Origin: Tillus elongatus | Lineage: Eukaryota > Arthropoda > Insecta > Coleoptera > Cleridae | Reading direction: 5' to 3' | NCBI GenBank assembly: GCA_964006375.1 | Contig: OZ023267.1 | Coordinates: 36,033,766-36,097,765, forward strand | DNA: 64,000 bases | Shown: piece by piece, positions 1-10,780 of the stretch | How the letters are laid out: each line of letters begins with the position of its first letter | Numbering within the stretch: position 1 is the first letter of the stretch | Made by a program: the position numbers and the translations under genes | Notes under the pieces: generated by a model | Seen by the model: only the letters and a program-made list of their open reading frames with translations | What the model was told of the DNA's origin: nothing | Database searches by the model: none

Positions 1-1387
1 AATAATGGAAAAATGCATGGCAAAACAAATGGTAAATTTTTTGAAGAAAACAACTTGTTCAGCGCGTGCCAATTTGGTTTCAGACAAAACAAGGGCACTA
101 CGCTGAGCATTCTGGACTTGGTCTTCCATATTTTAGATGCATACCATAATAACAGATATGATATTGTATTATTCTGTAACCTAAGTAAGGCCTTTGATTG
201 TGTCGGCCATGGGACTGTCCTGGCAAAACTTGAGGCTTATAAGTTTGGTGCTGGTAGTGTCGCTCTGGTGCGATCTTATCTGGAGCATAAGTGTCAGTCA
301 GTGCGGTGCGCTGGGGTGACATCGGGGAGGGGTGAGATTTCTGCAGGTGTACCGCAGGGGTCCGTCCTGGGACCCATTTTGTTCCTAATATATAAACGAT
401 CTGCCAAAGTGTAGCGGTTCTGCCGAGTTCACGCTGTTTGTCGATGATACAACGATATCCGTCACCGCTGATAGCCTGAGGGTTCCTGGGGGGACTCAGT
501 GGCGGCTCAGGGTGAGGCCGAACAGTGGTTTGCAGCAAATGATCTGCTACTTAACAGAGAAAAGACAAATAGAATGGTGTTCTCTATGAGGCAACTTGAC
601 GAGGCAAGGGCACTGTTGGAGAGCACAAAATTTCTGGGTGTTGTCATTGACTTAAGGCTTCTGTGGGACAAACATGTTTACTCAGTGGCTGGTAAACTCT
701 CGAGGGGCCTGTTCTGGCTTCGGGGCCTGGTTGGCAGTGTTTCGGTTCCTGTTCTGTGGACAACGTATTTCACCGCTTTTCACTCACATATTTCTTATGA
801 TATCTTGGTTTGGGGTCATGCTGCTGGTGCTAAGCGTCTCTTTGGGCTCCAGCGTAAGGCTATATGTGTGATGTGTGGTGCAGGTTACAGGGATGATTGT
901 AGAGCGCTCTTTGGACACATGAATATACTTACATTATCAGCACTCTATATCTTTGAAATTTTGATGTATATCAAGGAGAATATAGGTGAATACCAGAGTC
1001 ACTGAGATATCCATACCTATGATACAAGACAAGGGGAGATCATTGTGCCCATCTATTGGGGACTGGAGAGATGTCGGAGTGAGACTGGCCAGTGGGCAAT
1101 TAAGTTATACAATAAAATACCTGCTTATATCAGAGACTTGCCATTGTCCAAGTTTAGGAACAGAGTGAGGGAAATACTGTTGAGAAATTTCTTCTATTCA
1201 GTGGAAGAGTTCTTGAGGTTCGAGTTTTAGAATTTAGATGTAAAGTTTTCCAGGGTTTCTGGATGATTTTATGTTTAGCCTTTAAAATGATTTTGTGTGC
1301 AGCTTTTTTTCGGTGATTTTATCTGTATTGTTTGTGACCTGTGCATATTGCTGTGTGTAATCCTGTCAATAATAAATTATTATTAGC
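1..1387 (+). mobile_element. 5'-truncated LINE (non-LTR retrotransposon), degenerate
   Basis: The 3' part of a non-LTR retrotransposon, cut by the window edge. The reverse transcriptase is readable in three frames. Positions 13-414 hold GFRQNKGTT, an SKAFD block and GVPQGSVLGPILF. A frameshift leads to a catalytic FVDD box near 435-445. Positions 499-1005 hold the thumb-like part with the NREKT motif. Positions 1045-1230 hold the C-terminal end with FYSVEEFL, typical of CR1/Jockey-type ORF2 ends. A 3' UTR and a terminal AATAATAAATTATTATTA-like tail close the copy near 1387. Stops and frameshifts make it inactive. The clade assignment (CR1/Jockey-like) is inference. Confidence 0.85.
13..1230 (+). 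pseudogene. reverse transcriptase (LINE ORF2), broken
   Basis: Coding remnant of the LINE above. In an intact element it would copy the element RNA at a nicked target site. Fingers and palm run from GFRQNKGT to GVPQGSVLGP in the first frame, and the FVDD active site lies just after the frame break near 415. Two further frame changes follow, between 1005 and 1045. No endonuclease domain is present, because the window starts within the RT. It cannot give a functional product. Confidence 0.8.
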
Positions 1388-1813
1388 ATGAAAATGAAAT
1401 GTATCGCACGGACTTCGTGCTGGTTTTGTGGTTGGTATTTTTTTTAAATGATTGGTAATTTAATTTGTGACCGATTGTTGCAATTATTCCAACATGCAAA
1501 CCACATTTTTGTGGTTTACCTCAATATCAACTAAATTTCAGACGGCATCTAGATAAAATCTTTCTAAATCTTTGGTTTGGCAAAGGTGAATAGCGGTCTC
1601 CCAAGATCTCTAGATCTTATACCTTGGGACTTTTTCCTATGAGATTATGTAAGTCAAAATTTTACGAAATGGGACCTCATAATCTTGAGCAATTAAAACA
1701 CAAGAAATGAAATAGCAAACATTTCACCTAATACGTTTTAGAAATTCCATTCTTGCTTTTAATCCAAGACTAGGCCATTTTTTTGTTTTCAATGGTGAAC
1801 ATTTTGAATATTT
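1388..1813. other. non-coding stretch, no feature recognised
   Basis: AT-rich DNA between the LINE tail and the hAT-like MITE. No open frame, repeat or RNA gene was recognised. It is probably intronic or upstream sequence of the gene whose last exon starts at 2656. Confidence 0.4.
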
Positions 1814-1821
1814 GTTGTAAC

Positions 1822-2347
1822 TAGAGGTGTGCGAAGCTTCGAAATTCCGAACCGAACCCGAACTCCAACCAAACCTTCGGTTCGCAAAATTGTTCGCCTT
1901 AGGCAATATTAAGTAGTTAGGAGTTCGAAATACGTAATTCTCCAAAATAGTTCGAAGTTCGTTGCTCAAAAATACTTCGAGATTGAACTTACATCCATTC
2001 TATGCTGCCGAAGGTAGTGAAATTGTAACTCTAGCGACCCCGTTAATATCAGCACCGGAGGCCATTATCATCCAATTAACCTGCAAAATTTTTCAAGTCT
2101 TTCCTTTTTGTTATACGTATCAAATGTTGTATGCTACAACATACCTAAGTTTTGGCTTAAAGGAAACTGTATGTGATCATTGAAAATGTTGATTAGTTCG
2201 ATGTTCGATTTTAAATTTTTGAGTAGTTCGAAGCTCGACTGTGAACCTTGGACATACTATGTTAGAGGTTCGAAGTTCGAAGCAACATATTTTGCTTGAG
2301 TTCGTTTATAGTTCGGTTCGAAAAAAACATGGGTTGGCACACCTCTA
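1822..2347. mobile_element. hAT-type MITE (526 bp) with 8-bp TSD
   Basis: The element begins TAGAGGTGTGC and ends GCACACCTCTA, an 11-bp terminal inverted repeat. It is flanked on both sides by the identical 8-bp target duplication GTTGTAAC (1814-1821 and 2348-2355). The 8-bp TSD and the TAGAGGTGTGC-type terminus fit the hAT superfamily. Many GTTCGAA/TTCGAAC motifs sit near both ends, as expected for subterminal transposase-binding repeats. It has no transposase, so it is non-autonomous. The intact TIRs and perfect TSD indicate a fairly young insertion. It lies about 300 bp upstream of the 2656 splice acceptor, probably in an intron. Confidence 0.85.
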
Positions 2348-2655
2348 GTTGTAACGTAACACATTTGATTTAATTGTTTTTGAAATTTTAAACAAAGGAA
2401 ACAAAAGTATGCTTTTTGTATTGAGAAATAACAACACTCAAAACCTGTTGAACAAAAAGCATACCATTCCATTAAATAAGTTGCTTTCCATGCAAATAAC
2501 TGACGTCAGAAGTTTCTTGAACTTGACTAGACTTGTTTTATTTTGAGTTTTGCAACATCAAGTTAATTATTTCTGAGGAAATAGATGGAGATGTTTAAAA
2601 ATATGAACCCAGTCTGTACTTCAGGCCAATATTATTATACATTTTTTAATTTCAG

Positions 2656-3596
2656 GAATGAAACTTGCAAATGTGAGGACTCCAATAAATCAGCAAGTAT
2701 TCAACAGAACGAAGCCTTTATCACAGAAACCTCCTACTGGTCTAAAACATGAATGGTTTGAAAAGACTGTTAGAGCAGCTGCTAGGGTAAACTCTAATCT
2801 GTCTTATACACTTACACAACTCAACAAGGCCCAAGCATCAGCAGACAGCATAGAAGCCTTAGCTGTTGTTCACAATAAGTTACAAGAGATATTAAGCAAC
2901 TCTATCAATTCCCTTATACAGATAAGAAAGAACTTGAGGACTGAATTTATTGCAGGTATAAAGACGATACGATTTCCACCAAAGCAGACAACACCAGTTG
3001 ATGATGATGACGTGATATTAGTAACTCCTGACGCTCCTGTTTCGAATTCATCCACTCCAAATCCACCAATCATCAAACCTGTTGGGATACTTCCTGTACC
3101 AAGTTTATCACCATTAACACCTTTGAGATCTGTTGCAGGTACCAGTGGCAGGGCTAGTACTGTTGTATCGTCCAGTATGAAACCCTCGACTTCACACATG
3201 AATAACAGCATGCCGAGTACGAGTAACAGCATGCCAAGTACAAGCGGGCAGCGTCCATATATCAAGGTACGGTCATTTTCGCAGCTACAGACTGTTTCAG
3301 CAGAATGCATTACAATACCAGATGATCCAGCAGACACACCGGAAGATGACAAAGAAAACACTGATAATGATAAAGCTGATACTGAAAAGGACCCTCTTGC
3401 GGTAGATGATAAAGATGATAATACAAATACTGGTGATGATGAATTTTATTCGTTCCGATACAATCTGAAGGAGTCTCCTGGCAAAGATGTGAAGAAGATG
3501 TTATCGGTAAAAGTCAATTTGGAAAGGTCTATTCTTGTCGATAAGTTGATCAATAAACAATCAGGCTCCGATACTGAGGTGTTGGATGGTGTATAA
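2656..3596 (+). CDS. terminal coding exon of an unidentified acidic, Ser/Thr-rich protein
   Basis: The exon follows a clear acceptor (pyrimidine-rich tract then TTTCAG, AG at 2654-2655). It starts with two bases completing a split codon, so the ATG at 2658 is probably internal and not the start. It encodes about 312 residues up to TAA at 3594-3596, and AATAAA at 3713 supplies the poly(A) signal. Residues 25-105 look helical (around LKHEWFEKTVRAAARVN and IEALAVVHNKLQEIL) and may form a coiled coil. A low-complexity Ser/Thr/Pro tract follows, with short repeats of the type SMPSTSN near 180-200. An acidic stretch follows near 215-260, and the C-terminus is basic-hydrophobic. The DDDDVILVTPD segment (about residues 115-125) resembles a SUMO-interaction motif. 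I do not recognise the family. A nuclear or chromatin-associated role is inference from composition only. The earlier exons lie left of the window or were not detected. Confidence 0.75.
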
Positions 3597-3740
3597 ACGG
3601 ATTGTGTTTAATTGAAAATGAATTATGTCGAAATACCTAAGTTTTAATACGTTTGTAAATAATAGGGAATAGTTTATTTCTTAGACATCAAGCCATATAA
3701 TTATGATATGCTAATAAAAGTTGTTTTTCTATATCAGATT
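3597..3740 (+). other. 3' UTR with poly(A) signal AATAAA
   Basis: AT-rich sequence after the stop of the preceding exon. AATAAA lies at 3713-3718, and a T-rich stretch follows within 20-30 bases. This marks the likely cleavage site of the plus-strand transcript near 3735. Confidence 0.65.
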
Positions 3741-4321
3741 GTTTTTTAATCAAACTCAAAAATAGCTTTAGCATGAAGACAAGGTCGCTGACAAAGCCAT
3801 ACTGACAACTAAACTGCCTTACACTGCTCGTACTTGCACAATAGAGAGAACGACAAGAGTAGAAGCTCGACTATTTGGAGCCTGGTCATCCGGAATGGTG
3901 CATTTTCAGGATCAGATTTTTAATTTTGCCGTTTTATCCGGGACCGACAGTTTATTAAGTGTTTTATCCGGAAATAGCAAATAAACGTTCCTGGCCCGTA
4001 AGCTTCAGTACACTCATATGACGCAAGTGTACATAAACAAATTCCCTATCAAGTTACGAATACGTATATTGTACTAATATAATTATTATTGCCGAATTTG
4101 CACAATTTCTCTGCGGACTGTACATTAACCGACCGATCGCCTGCCCGGCAAGCGCTACATGCTGCCTTTTAAATTCTTCAAACGACTACCGATAATGTAT
4201 TTCCCCGTTGTTCATGGAAGTAAATACTACATGTTTATTTTACGTTTATACTATAACCTGACGTGTGTAGTTTTGTAAATTTCGATAGGTTTTATTCTGT
4301 TTGTGTATTTTTTTAATTTCA
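3741..4321. other. spacer, possible relic of a pogo/Tigger-like MITE
   Basis: No coding sequence. The stretch around 3850-3930 has GTAGAAGCTCGACTATTTGG. It resembles, in inverted orientation, the sequence at 5590-5630 that reads on the minus strand as ACAATAGAAGCTCAATTATC. Ends of that kind occur in pogo/Tigger-type elements. If real, the element was split by the LINE at 4322-5480. The match is diverged and the call is weak. Confidence 0.25.
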
Positions 4322-5480
4322 ACAACACACCACGAGGGCTTACAGCCTAAATACTATCGTACCATTGGGTGTCGACAAGGAGGAAAGAGGCAACTTGTTA
4401 ATTCTGGACTTGAAGGTTTGGAGGTTCGGGGGAGAAGGAAAAACGTGCCGGCAAGAAATTCCACAACTTGGAAGTCCTCAGAACAAAAGAGCGGGGATAA
4501 CAAGATGTTCTATGTCTGCTGACCTGGACAGTAAAAGGGTGCATTCGCCCTGTTCCCCTGGTAGATCTGTTGGGGGCAGCAGGTGGAGGAATTAAGGAAG
4601 AAAGCTCCGCTGAGCAGTGCCCGTGCAGATATCTATAAAAGAGAGAGAGGTCACCAACGGCACATCAGTGGGCAAGTGATGGCGGCCTTTGGGTGAGGGT
4701 AGGGTCACCGATGAGACGTATAGCTCTCTTCTGAATGGAGTCCAGGATAGCGAGTTGGTTGTTCATTGTGATGGGTCTAGGGCTGTTGTATCTCTTATGA
4801 GAAAGAAACCACGACTGTGTTTTGGTGGGGTTGAATTGTTCAAGATTTCTACTTCCCCAGTCTAATATTTTTTGGAGATCCACGGAGACAGAACCCTCCA
4901 TGAGTCTGCGATCCTCATCTAATTGGGCTAAAGAGACAGGCTTAGAATATTGTATATTTGAGTGGAGAGTGCTGTCGTCCGCGTAACTGTGAACTGGGTT
5001 GGATCTGCTAGGGAGGAGGTCATTGATGTGGAGAAGAAACAAAGTAGGGGCTAAAGCTGAACCTTGAGGAACTCCTGCATTAATTGGATACAGTTTAGAG
5101 GAATGGCCATCCACGACAACAGAAATGCTCCGGGTGGAGAAGAAATTTGCTGTCCAGGTACAGAGTTTTGGTGGTAGTCCATAGGCCGGAAGTTTATTAA
5201 GCAGCGCTGCGTGCCAGACCTGGTCGAATGCTTTGGATATGTCTAGAGCGACAATCCGTGATTCACCGTGTAGTTCCATAGACTTGTTCCAAGAATGGGT
5301 GACAAAGGAAAGGAGGTCGGCAGTTGATCTGCGCTGACGGAATCCGTACTGCCTGTCGTGGATTAGATTGTGTTTTTCAAGAAATTTTAGTAATTCGGTG
5401 TTTATATACTTTTCCATCACTTTAGAGACGACTGAAAGGAGAGAAATAGGCCTGTAGTTGCTAGGAAGCGCTTCGGATGT
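4322..5480 (-). mobile_element. LINE copy, family B, 5'-truncated with internal deletion
   Basis: Minus-strand non-LTR retrotransposon. Its 3' end reads GTAAGCCCTCGTGGTGTGTT on the minus strand, the same end as the copies at 6268-7455, 48130-48160 and 62942-63933. The readable frame (5420-4665) has YRPISLLS just upstream, then QYGFRQRRST, DISKAFDQVWH, GVPQGSALAPTLFLLHINDL and SYADDSTL, which is a plausible YADD active site. After ITMNNQ the protein jumps directly to LAILDSIQKRAIRLIGDP. The copies at 6705-7001 and 63353-63733 keep about 90-100 residues there, so this copy has an internal deletion that happens to stay in frame. The endonuclease half is missing. Confidence 0.88.
4665..5420 (-). 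pseudogene. reverse transcriptase fragment (LINE family B)
   Basis: A 251-codon open frame covering RT motifs from QYGFRQRRST through GVPQGSALAP and YADDSTL to a short C-terminal remnant. It is open over its whole length, unlike the other family-B copies, but lacks the endonuclease and the connecting segment after the palm. The catalytic aspartates are present. No promoter or complete ORF2 exists, so expression as an active enzyme is not expected. Confidence 0.8.
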
Positions 5481-5769
5481 ATTTAGTTAGATTAATAAGT
5501 GAACTGTGAAGTGTGCATCTCTACAGTACATATCAATTTTTTTTGGTTCTGGTTTATCCAGATTTCGGCTAATCTAGAATTGCTCTGTCCCTCTATATTC
5601 CGGATAATTGAGCTTCTATTGTACTCGAATTAAAATAGTAAACTAGATTCAAAATTTTAATGTGAAACTGTCATAACTATATAAAACTATACAAAATTGA
5701 GATTAGAACTTGAAAATAAATACAAACAAAAGCTAACCAATCATATGCTTAAATTCATCGATATTATAA
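5481..5769. other. spacer with possible pogo/Tigger-like terminus
   Basis: AT-rich spacer. Near 5590-5630 the minus strand reads like a pogo/Tigger-type end, as noted at 3741-4321. No coding sequence was seen. Confidence 0.3.
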
Positions 5770-6267
5770 CAGGGTACCCATCGACCTGGAAAAATCAGGG
5801 AATGTGAAATACCCCCTAAAATGTCAGGGAAATTTGTGATTTTACCCAAATGTCATGGAAATCAACCAGCAGGCCTGGAAATTATATATTTGTAAAATTC
5901 TGTCACAAGCAGATTATGTTGGTTTCAAATGATATAAGTATATTATATGAGTCTTTTTCACATAAATATTTTTCTTCCACTTAGGGAAATATATCTGACA
6001 AGATTGCGGCTGCCATTTGGTATATTAACTTTAACTGTGAAAAAACGCAGCGAATGTCACATCATGCGCCAAAATAAATATAGCATCTTCTTTATCTCAA
6101 ATATGTCTCATTTGTTTATCTCACTTGAAATATTCTTCCTTGAATGCATAAAATGCAAAATGCGTTCTAGTTATCGGTGGAGTAGAGCTGCGCTGTCTGT
6201 GTTTATTCTATTTTAACGTTTATGATCATTCAACATAGAGTTAAAGTCGGAGGGAAAATATTAATAT

Positions 6268-7001
6268 CAATGGAACTACACGATGAATCCCACATTGTCG
6301 CTCTAGACATATCCAAAGCATTCGACCAGGTCTGGCACGCTGCGCTGCTTAATACACTTCCGGCCTATGGCCTACCACCAAAACTATGTACCTGGACAGC
6401 AAATTTCCTCTCCAACTGGAGCATTTCTGTTGTCGTGGATGGCCATTCCTCTAAACTATATCCAATTAATGTGGGAGTTCCTCAAAGTTAGCTTTAGCCC
6501 CTACTTTGTTTCTTCTCCACATCAATGACCTCCTCTCTAGCACATCCAACCCAGTTCACGGTTACACAGACGACAGCACCCTCCACTTAAATATAGAATA
6601 TTCTAAGCCTGTCTCTTTAGCCCAATTAGATGAGGATCGCAGAATCATGGAGGGTTCTGTCTCCGTGGATCTCCAAAAAATATTAGACAGGGGAAGTAGA
6701 AATCTTGTACAATTCAACCCCACCAAATCTCAGGATTGCTTTCTTTCTCTTAAGAGACACCAGCACTAGACCCATCACAATAAACAACCAAGTTATTCAA
6801 AGTAATGGGTCCATTTCACTTGTTGGCATTTCTATTGATCGAAATCTCAATTGGCACCAACATGTCACATCAATTGCAGACATGGCTGCTAAGAAATTAG
6901 GTTTCCTCTTCCGGGCTCGCAAATACTTTTCACTAGCTAATTTCTATACCTTATATACTTCACAAATAAAGCCAAACCTCGAATACTGCTCCCACATCTA
7001 G
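6268..7001 (+). pseudogene. reverse transcriptase remnant (LINE family B)
   Basis: Broken RT with DISKAFDQVWH, a truncated GVPQ box, the YTDD substitution in place of YADD, and the downstream LNWHQHVTSIADMAAKKLGF segment. At least three frame changes and stops are present. Not functional. Confidence 0.8.
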
Positions 7002-7455
7002 AGTGCTACTGCTGCTTCTACACTCGCTATCCTGGACTCCATTCAGAAGAGAGCTATACGTCTCATCGGTGACCCTACCCTCACCCAAAGGCTGCCATCC
7101 CTTGCCCACCGACGTGCCGTTGGTTACCTCTCTCTCTCTCTTATAGATATCTGCACAGGAACTGCTCAGAGGAGCTTTCTTCCATAGTTCCTCCACCTGC
7201 TGCCCCCAACAGATCTACCAGGGGAACAGAGCAAATGCACCCTTTTACTGTCCAGGTCACCAGACATAGAACATCTTGTTATGCTCGCTCTTTTGTCCTG
7301 AGAACTCCAAGTTCTGGAATTCCTTACCGGCACATGTTTTCCTTCTCCTCCAAACCTTCAAGTCCCGAATTAACAAGTTGCCTCTTTCCTCCTTGTCGAC
7401 ACCCACAGTACGATAGTATTTAGGCTGTAAGCCCTCGTGGTGTGTTGTTGATATA
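6268..7455 (+). mobile_element. LINE copy, family B, 5'-truncated, degenerate
   Basis: Starts inside the RT (SMELHDESHIVALDISKAFD) and runs to the family-B 3' end GTAAGCCCTCGTGGTGTGTT near 7450. The RT is broken near 6485, where GVPQ runs into a stop. It continues in other frames with LLHINDL and a mutated active site reading YTDDSTL instead of YADDSTL. The segment deleted in the 4322-5480 copy is present here (6780-7000, VGISIDRNLNWHQHV). The 3' UTR includes the CTCTCTCTTATAGATATCTG tract. It is inserted in the CAGGGTACCC element. Confidence 0.87.
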
Positions 7456-7912
7456 AAAACGCATTGTGTACGATAGTGTAAAGAAATTAGGACGAGTGGG
7501 AAATAATGAAGTTAATCTAAAGTAGTATCAAGAATTCATAATATCATCAATATAAAAGAGCTCGTGATGAAAATCAGACGACAATGCTTTAGTTGATCGA
7601 AGTAGAAATAATGAAACATAACACACTTAGAGATCTATCACAACTAGGAACGCGGAAAACACTCAAGAAAGTGCAAAATTTGAGATTGGAGTTTTAAAAC
7701 CTAAAATTACCACATTGATAAAATATGTATGAATATTATCTTCTTTCCGCAATGTGGTAATTTCATTTGGACTTTTTTGTTCAGAATTTTTATTTACTTC
7801 ATGAATAGATAGATTCAGAGATGTGTGCCTTTCATTTTAAGTATTATGAAAAATTCACTTTCTGAGCCTGGAAATGTCAGGGAATTTGATTTCTGCTGGG
7901 TACCCTGTATAA

Positions 7913-8249
7913 CATGCCCTCTATAACGGATACTTTTTTGTTCGCATTTTTAGCTATTCAATGCATTGTAGCCCCCCCTAACCTCAGAAGGAGATGGGTA
8001 AACAATTTCTGCTAACATACATTAATTTTTGATCGCCTACATGTAGGGATAGAACTGCAGACGGACGTGTATTATATGGTGCAGACATATTTATTTCACT
8101 CCCGTATTTCTTATACATCAGGCTGTTTAACCCCAAAAAAAATGCACATCATCCCCAAATAGAATTATGTTACCCACAAGAGAAGGTGATTTCAGATTGT
8201 AAAGCCTCTTCCCCTCCTGTTATTAATGAGAAACGTGGTTTGGTTTCAG
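7913..8249. other. AT-rich spacer, no gene seen
   Basis: No open frame of note. A local direct duplication starts here: about 45 bp around 8202-8245 recurs in diverged form at 8262-8305 (AAGCCTCTTCC...CTCCTG then TATTAAT). Confidence 0.4.
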
Positions 8250-8570
8250 GTTTTCAAGCCTCTTCCACTCCTGATATTAATAAGTAACATGGTTCTTCCA
8301 ATATGGTGATGAGGTGTGGTGAAAATCTGTACAAAAAAGTGTAACAAACCTGAATATTTATTACATTGTGAACATATTTTGAACATGCAGGGTGCCAAAA
8401 GAAATCAAAGAGTCTCCAAATTTGTGAGCCGTTTAAATATTTGTCTACACTGTAGAAATGATTTTGTAGTACACTTCTCGCTGATCCGGAGAATTCACTT
8501 AGTGATACAGATCTGAACCCAACAGAAATTTTAGTATACAGTTTTATGATTCCGTAATCCACACCCTGTT
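8250..8570 (-). mobile_element. LINE 3' terminal fragment
   Basis: Minus-strand translation gives a LINE ORF2 C-terminus: IIKLYTKISVGFRSVSLSEF, then VLQNHFYSVDKYLNG and a stop. The FYSVxxYL ending matches the LINEs at 1-1387 and 57783-58095 in type. About 300 bp remain, including a short 3' UTR. It is 5'-truncated, as usual for target-primed reverse transcription products. Confidence 0.65.
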
Positions 8571-9189
8571 GTCTCTCATTGACCTGTGGTATTGAGTTTT
8601 CAGGGTTTCTTTATTTGTAGTGTTGTAGTTATGTTTTCCATTGGTGAAATATGGCTTCATCTTCCTGTGGACATTTTAAGCAGATAATAATGTGGATGTG
8701 TGGCAAGGTAAGCAGGTGTCCAGCTTTAAAAACCTCTCGCAGCTTTCACTGTAGCCCAAACCAAAGAGAACTTCTTTTGTAGGATGAACACTTGCCTGTT
8801 TCCAGAGAAGAATCCCATAGGAGTATAGAAGGCAAGATTAATGAAGTTGGGAAGGTAAGTATTGCACACTGTCTTTTTCAAAGATGTTTTATTCTACCAA
8901 TACTAAAAAAAGCTTTTGATGTCTTTTTTTAATACCTGAAATATGAATCCACCAATTCAAATCTATTATTTATTTTCAGCGGCAAAAACTTCATAGATTT
9001 GTGTTCGATTGTCAGGATTACAGTCTGCGTATTGACAGTGTTTAGCCAGAGTTTATTGCCTGTAAAGCATTTCTCAGCTTGCTGTTTTACTGTAAAATTG
9101 TCCTTGCTAAGGACCCCCTCATCCTTGTTTACACTCTAAACATTATGTACTTTTTATCTGCAACATACCACCTTTTTACAGCTTCTACA
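8571..9189. other. non-repetitive spacer between host genes
   Basis: Apart from the candidate exon at 8783-8854, nothing was recognised in this stretch. Confidence 0.35.
8783..8854 (+). CDS. candidate internal exon (24 codons, phase 0)
   Basis: A 72-bp open segment lies between a good acceptor (TTCTTTTGTAG, ending 8782) and a consensus donor (AAG|GTAAGT at 8855). It reads DEHLPVSREESHRSIEGK and six more residues in the only in-frame reading. About 75 bp upstream a second GTAAG donor (8708) closes a short segment with ATG at 8690. Splice signals this good are uncommon by chance, but such a short open frame is not. It does not belong to either recognised gene, and no homology was recognised. 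A non-coding transcript or chance are alternatives. Confidence 0.25.
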
Positions 9190-9960
9190 GGATGAACGCC
9201 AACATTATTTTTTCAATATTCTTTATTTACAAACTCAAAACAGTACATTTGTACTGGCAACAAGCTCTACAATTAATAACATAAAATTACATATGATTTT
9301 GAGGTTAACTTAAATTATATTACTGTCAAGTACTTTAGAAACTATAAATATATTATCTAACTGTTGTCTATAACTGTTTCTTCCCTTTAACAGATGTCTT
9401 TTTAGGAACAGTGAAATCTTTGCATCCAATGTTAGATTATTGAACCTGTTCTTCATTGTTTTTTAAATTCACTTGTTATATGCTCATTATTTGGATTTTT
9501 AAAAATATTTTCACATACAACTTATCCCTTTCTCTCATTAATAGGACAATTTCACTATCGATCCAATTATTATTTTTTGTATTCAAAACTTTTACTTTTG
9601 TGGCTAATCCTTTTTGTTTTCCATAAGTTCTATTAATTGTGAATAATTACATATTATGTTAGTTTGTAACAATGTTTCTCTTACTCCTTCATTAAACTTT
9701 TCAATACTTAATGCTCCATCTCTTTTCTAGTTCTCTTCTAATCCAATTTGAATATTGAATTTCATTAAATTGTATTTCCTGAGTAGCATGGTCGGTCATA
9801 CTTTATGCAGAGAATTTTTGTATACTTCAAATAGGATAGGACCCGAGATTGATCCTTGTGGAACTCCACACTCTATTTCTTTCAGTGACGACATTATATT
9901 ATTACACCATACACTGTTTACATTAGCCAATGATCTATTATTCCACAAGTAGATCGCGCA
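9190..9960 (-). mobile_element. degenerate LINE fragment with RT block
   Basis: Reading the minus strand from about 9900 gives ECGVPQGSISGPILF and then a diverged KNSLHK. This is the RT palm block preceding the catalytic box, with S replacing the usual L in SVLGP. Downstream (leftwards) the sequence is AT-rich, with many stops and a T-rich/A-rich end near 9200. The copy is old; the YxDD box cannot be seen with confidence. Confidence 0.55.
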
Positions 9961-10558
9961 TTCCTATATAAACAACTAGACAGCGAGCGTGCAAACATAG
10001 GAGAGAGAAAGACTTACGTATTTTCACAATGACCTGTCAAAATTGATAATTATGGCAGCAGTACGAATGTGAGTGAAAAATACAACACGAAATGACTTAA
10101 CAAGCTCCTAGATCTGTGTCCTAAGTCGTTATTTTCCTTCATTATGTTAAAATATGAGCACAAAATCCATTGTAAATAAAAATCGTTTGGTATAAATAGT
10201 AAAGACGTTCGACAATTAACATACTACCGGATATACCTGCTAATACATACATCTGTCATGTCAACCATGGTAGAGTGGGCTAAGCCATCTACTTCAAATA
10301 ATCGAGTCATATATGACGAGTTCTAATCAAAAAAAAAAATTATTTTTTTAGTCTCATTTTATTTTGCTGTTATCTAATCATATTGTTGTTATCCAATGAC
10401 TTTTTAACCGATGTTTTAAAAAATAATTAATAAATAGATTAAAACTTTTAAGGCTCAATTGGAATAGCATATCTGGTTGTTTGTTCTTGTCCTAACTTAG
10501 TGAAACCGTTCCATATTGAATACAGTCGTAGACGTTCCTGTGACTTCACAAGTGCTTG
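9961..10558. other. AT-rich spacer, nothing recognised
   Basis: No gene or clear repeat. Homopolymer A/T runs are frequent (for example near 10330). Confidence 0.35.
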
Positions 10559-10690
10559 TTTTAGTGAATTTTCATTAAAAATTTCACTAATAAGGAGATC
10601 CCGACTTTTGAATTTAGAAAACATTTCTTCAAATGAGCGTGAACCAGGCCCCCTAGAACCCACATTCAGGGTTAATTTCAATTTATACAT

Positions 10691-10700
<10 letters not shown>

Positions 10701-10779
<79 letters not shown>
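10701..10779. repeat. (TA)n microsatellite
   Basis: About 39 TA units, preceded by ATACATACACACATACA. First of two tracts in the duplicated unit of repeat copy 1. Confidence 0.97.

Positions 10780-10780
<1 letters not shown>

Larger units (their letters stand above)
5770..7907. mobile_element. DNA element with CAGGGTACCC termini and 5-bp TSD, carrying a nested LINE
   Basis: The ends are inverted repeats CAGGGTACCC (5770) and GGGTACCCTG (ending 7907), flanked on both sides by TATAA (5765-5769 and 7908-7912). Just inside each end lie CCTGGAAA and TCAGGGAA motifs in opposite orientation. The left side repeats the CAGGGAA/TCATGGAAAT motif several times up to about 5890. No transposase was seen. 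A LINE (6268-7455) fills most of the interior, so the original element was roughly 950 bp. The superfamily is not recognised. Confidence 0.7.

Noticed and set aside
2870..3361. 163-codon minus-strand frame opposite the 2656-3596 exon
   Set aside because: Antisense shadow of the real exon, which has an acceptor, stop and poly(A) signal on the plus strand.
8041..8120. Local GGACGTGTATTATATGG region as a regulatory element
   Set aside because: No recognisable motif set or conservation; nothing to support it.
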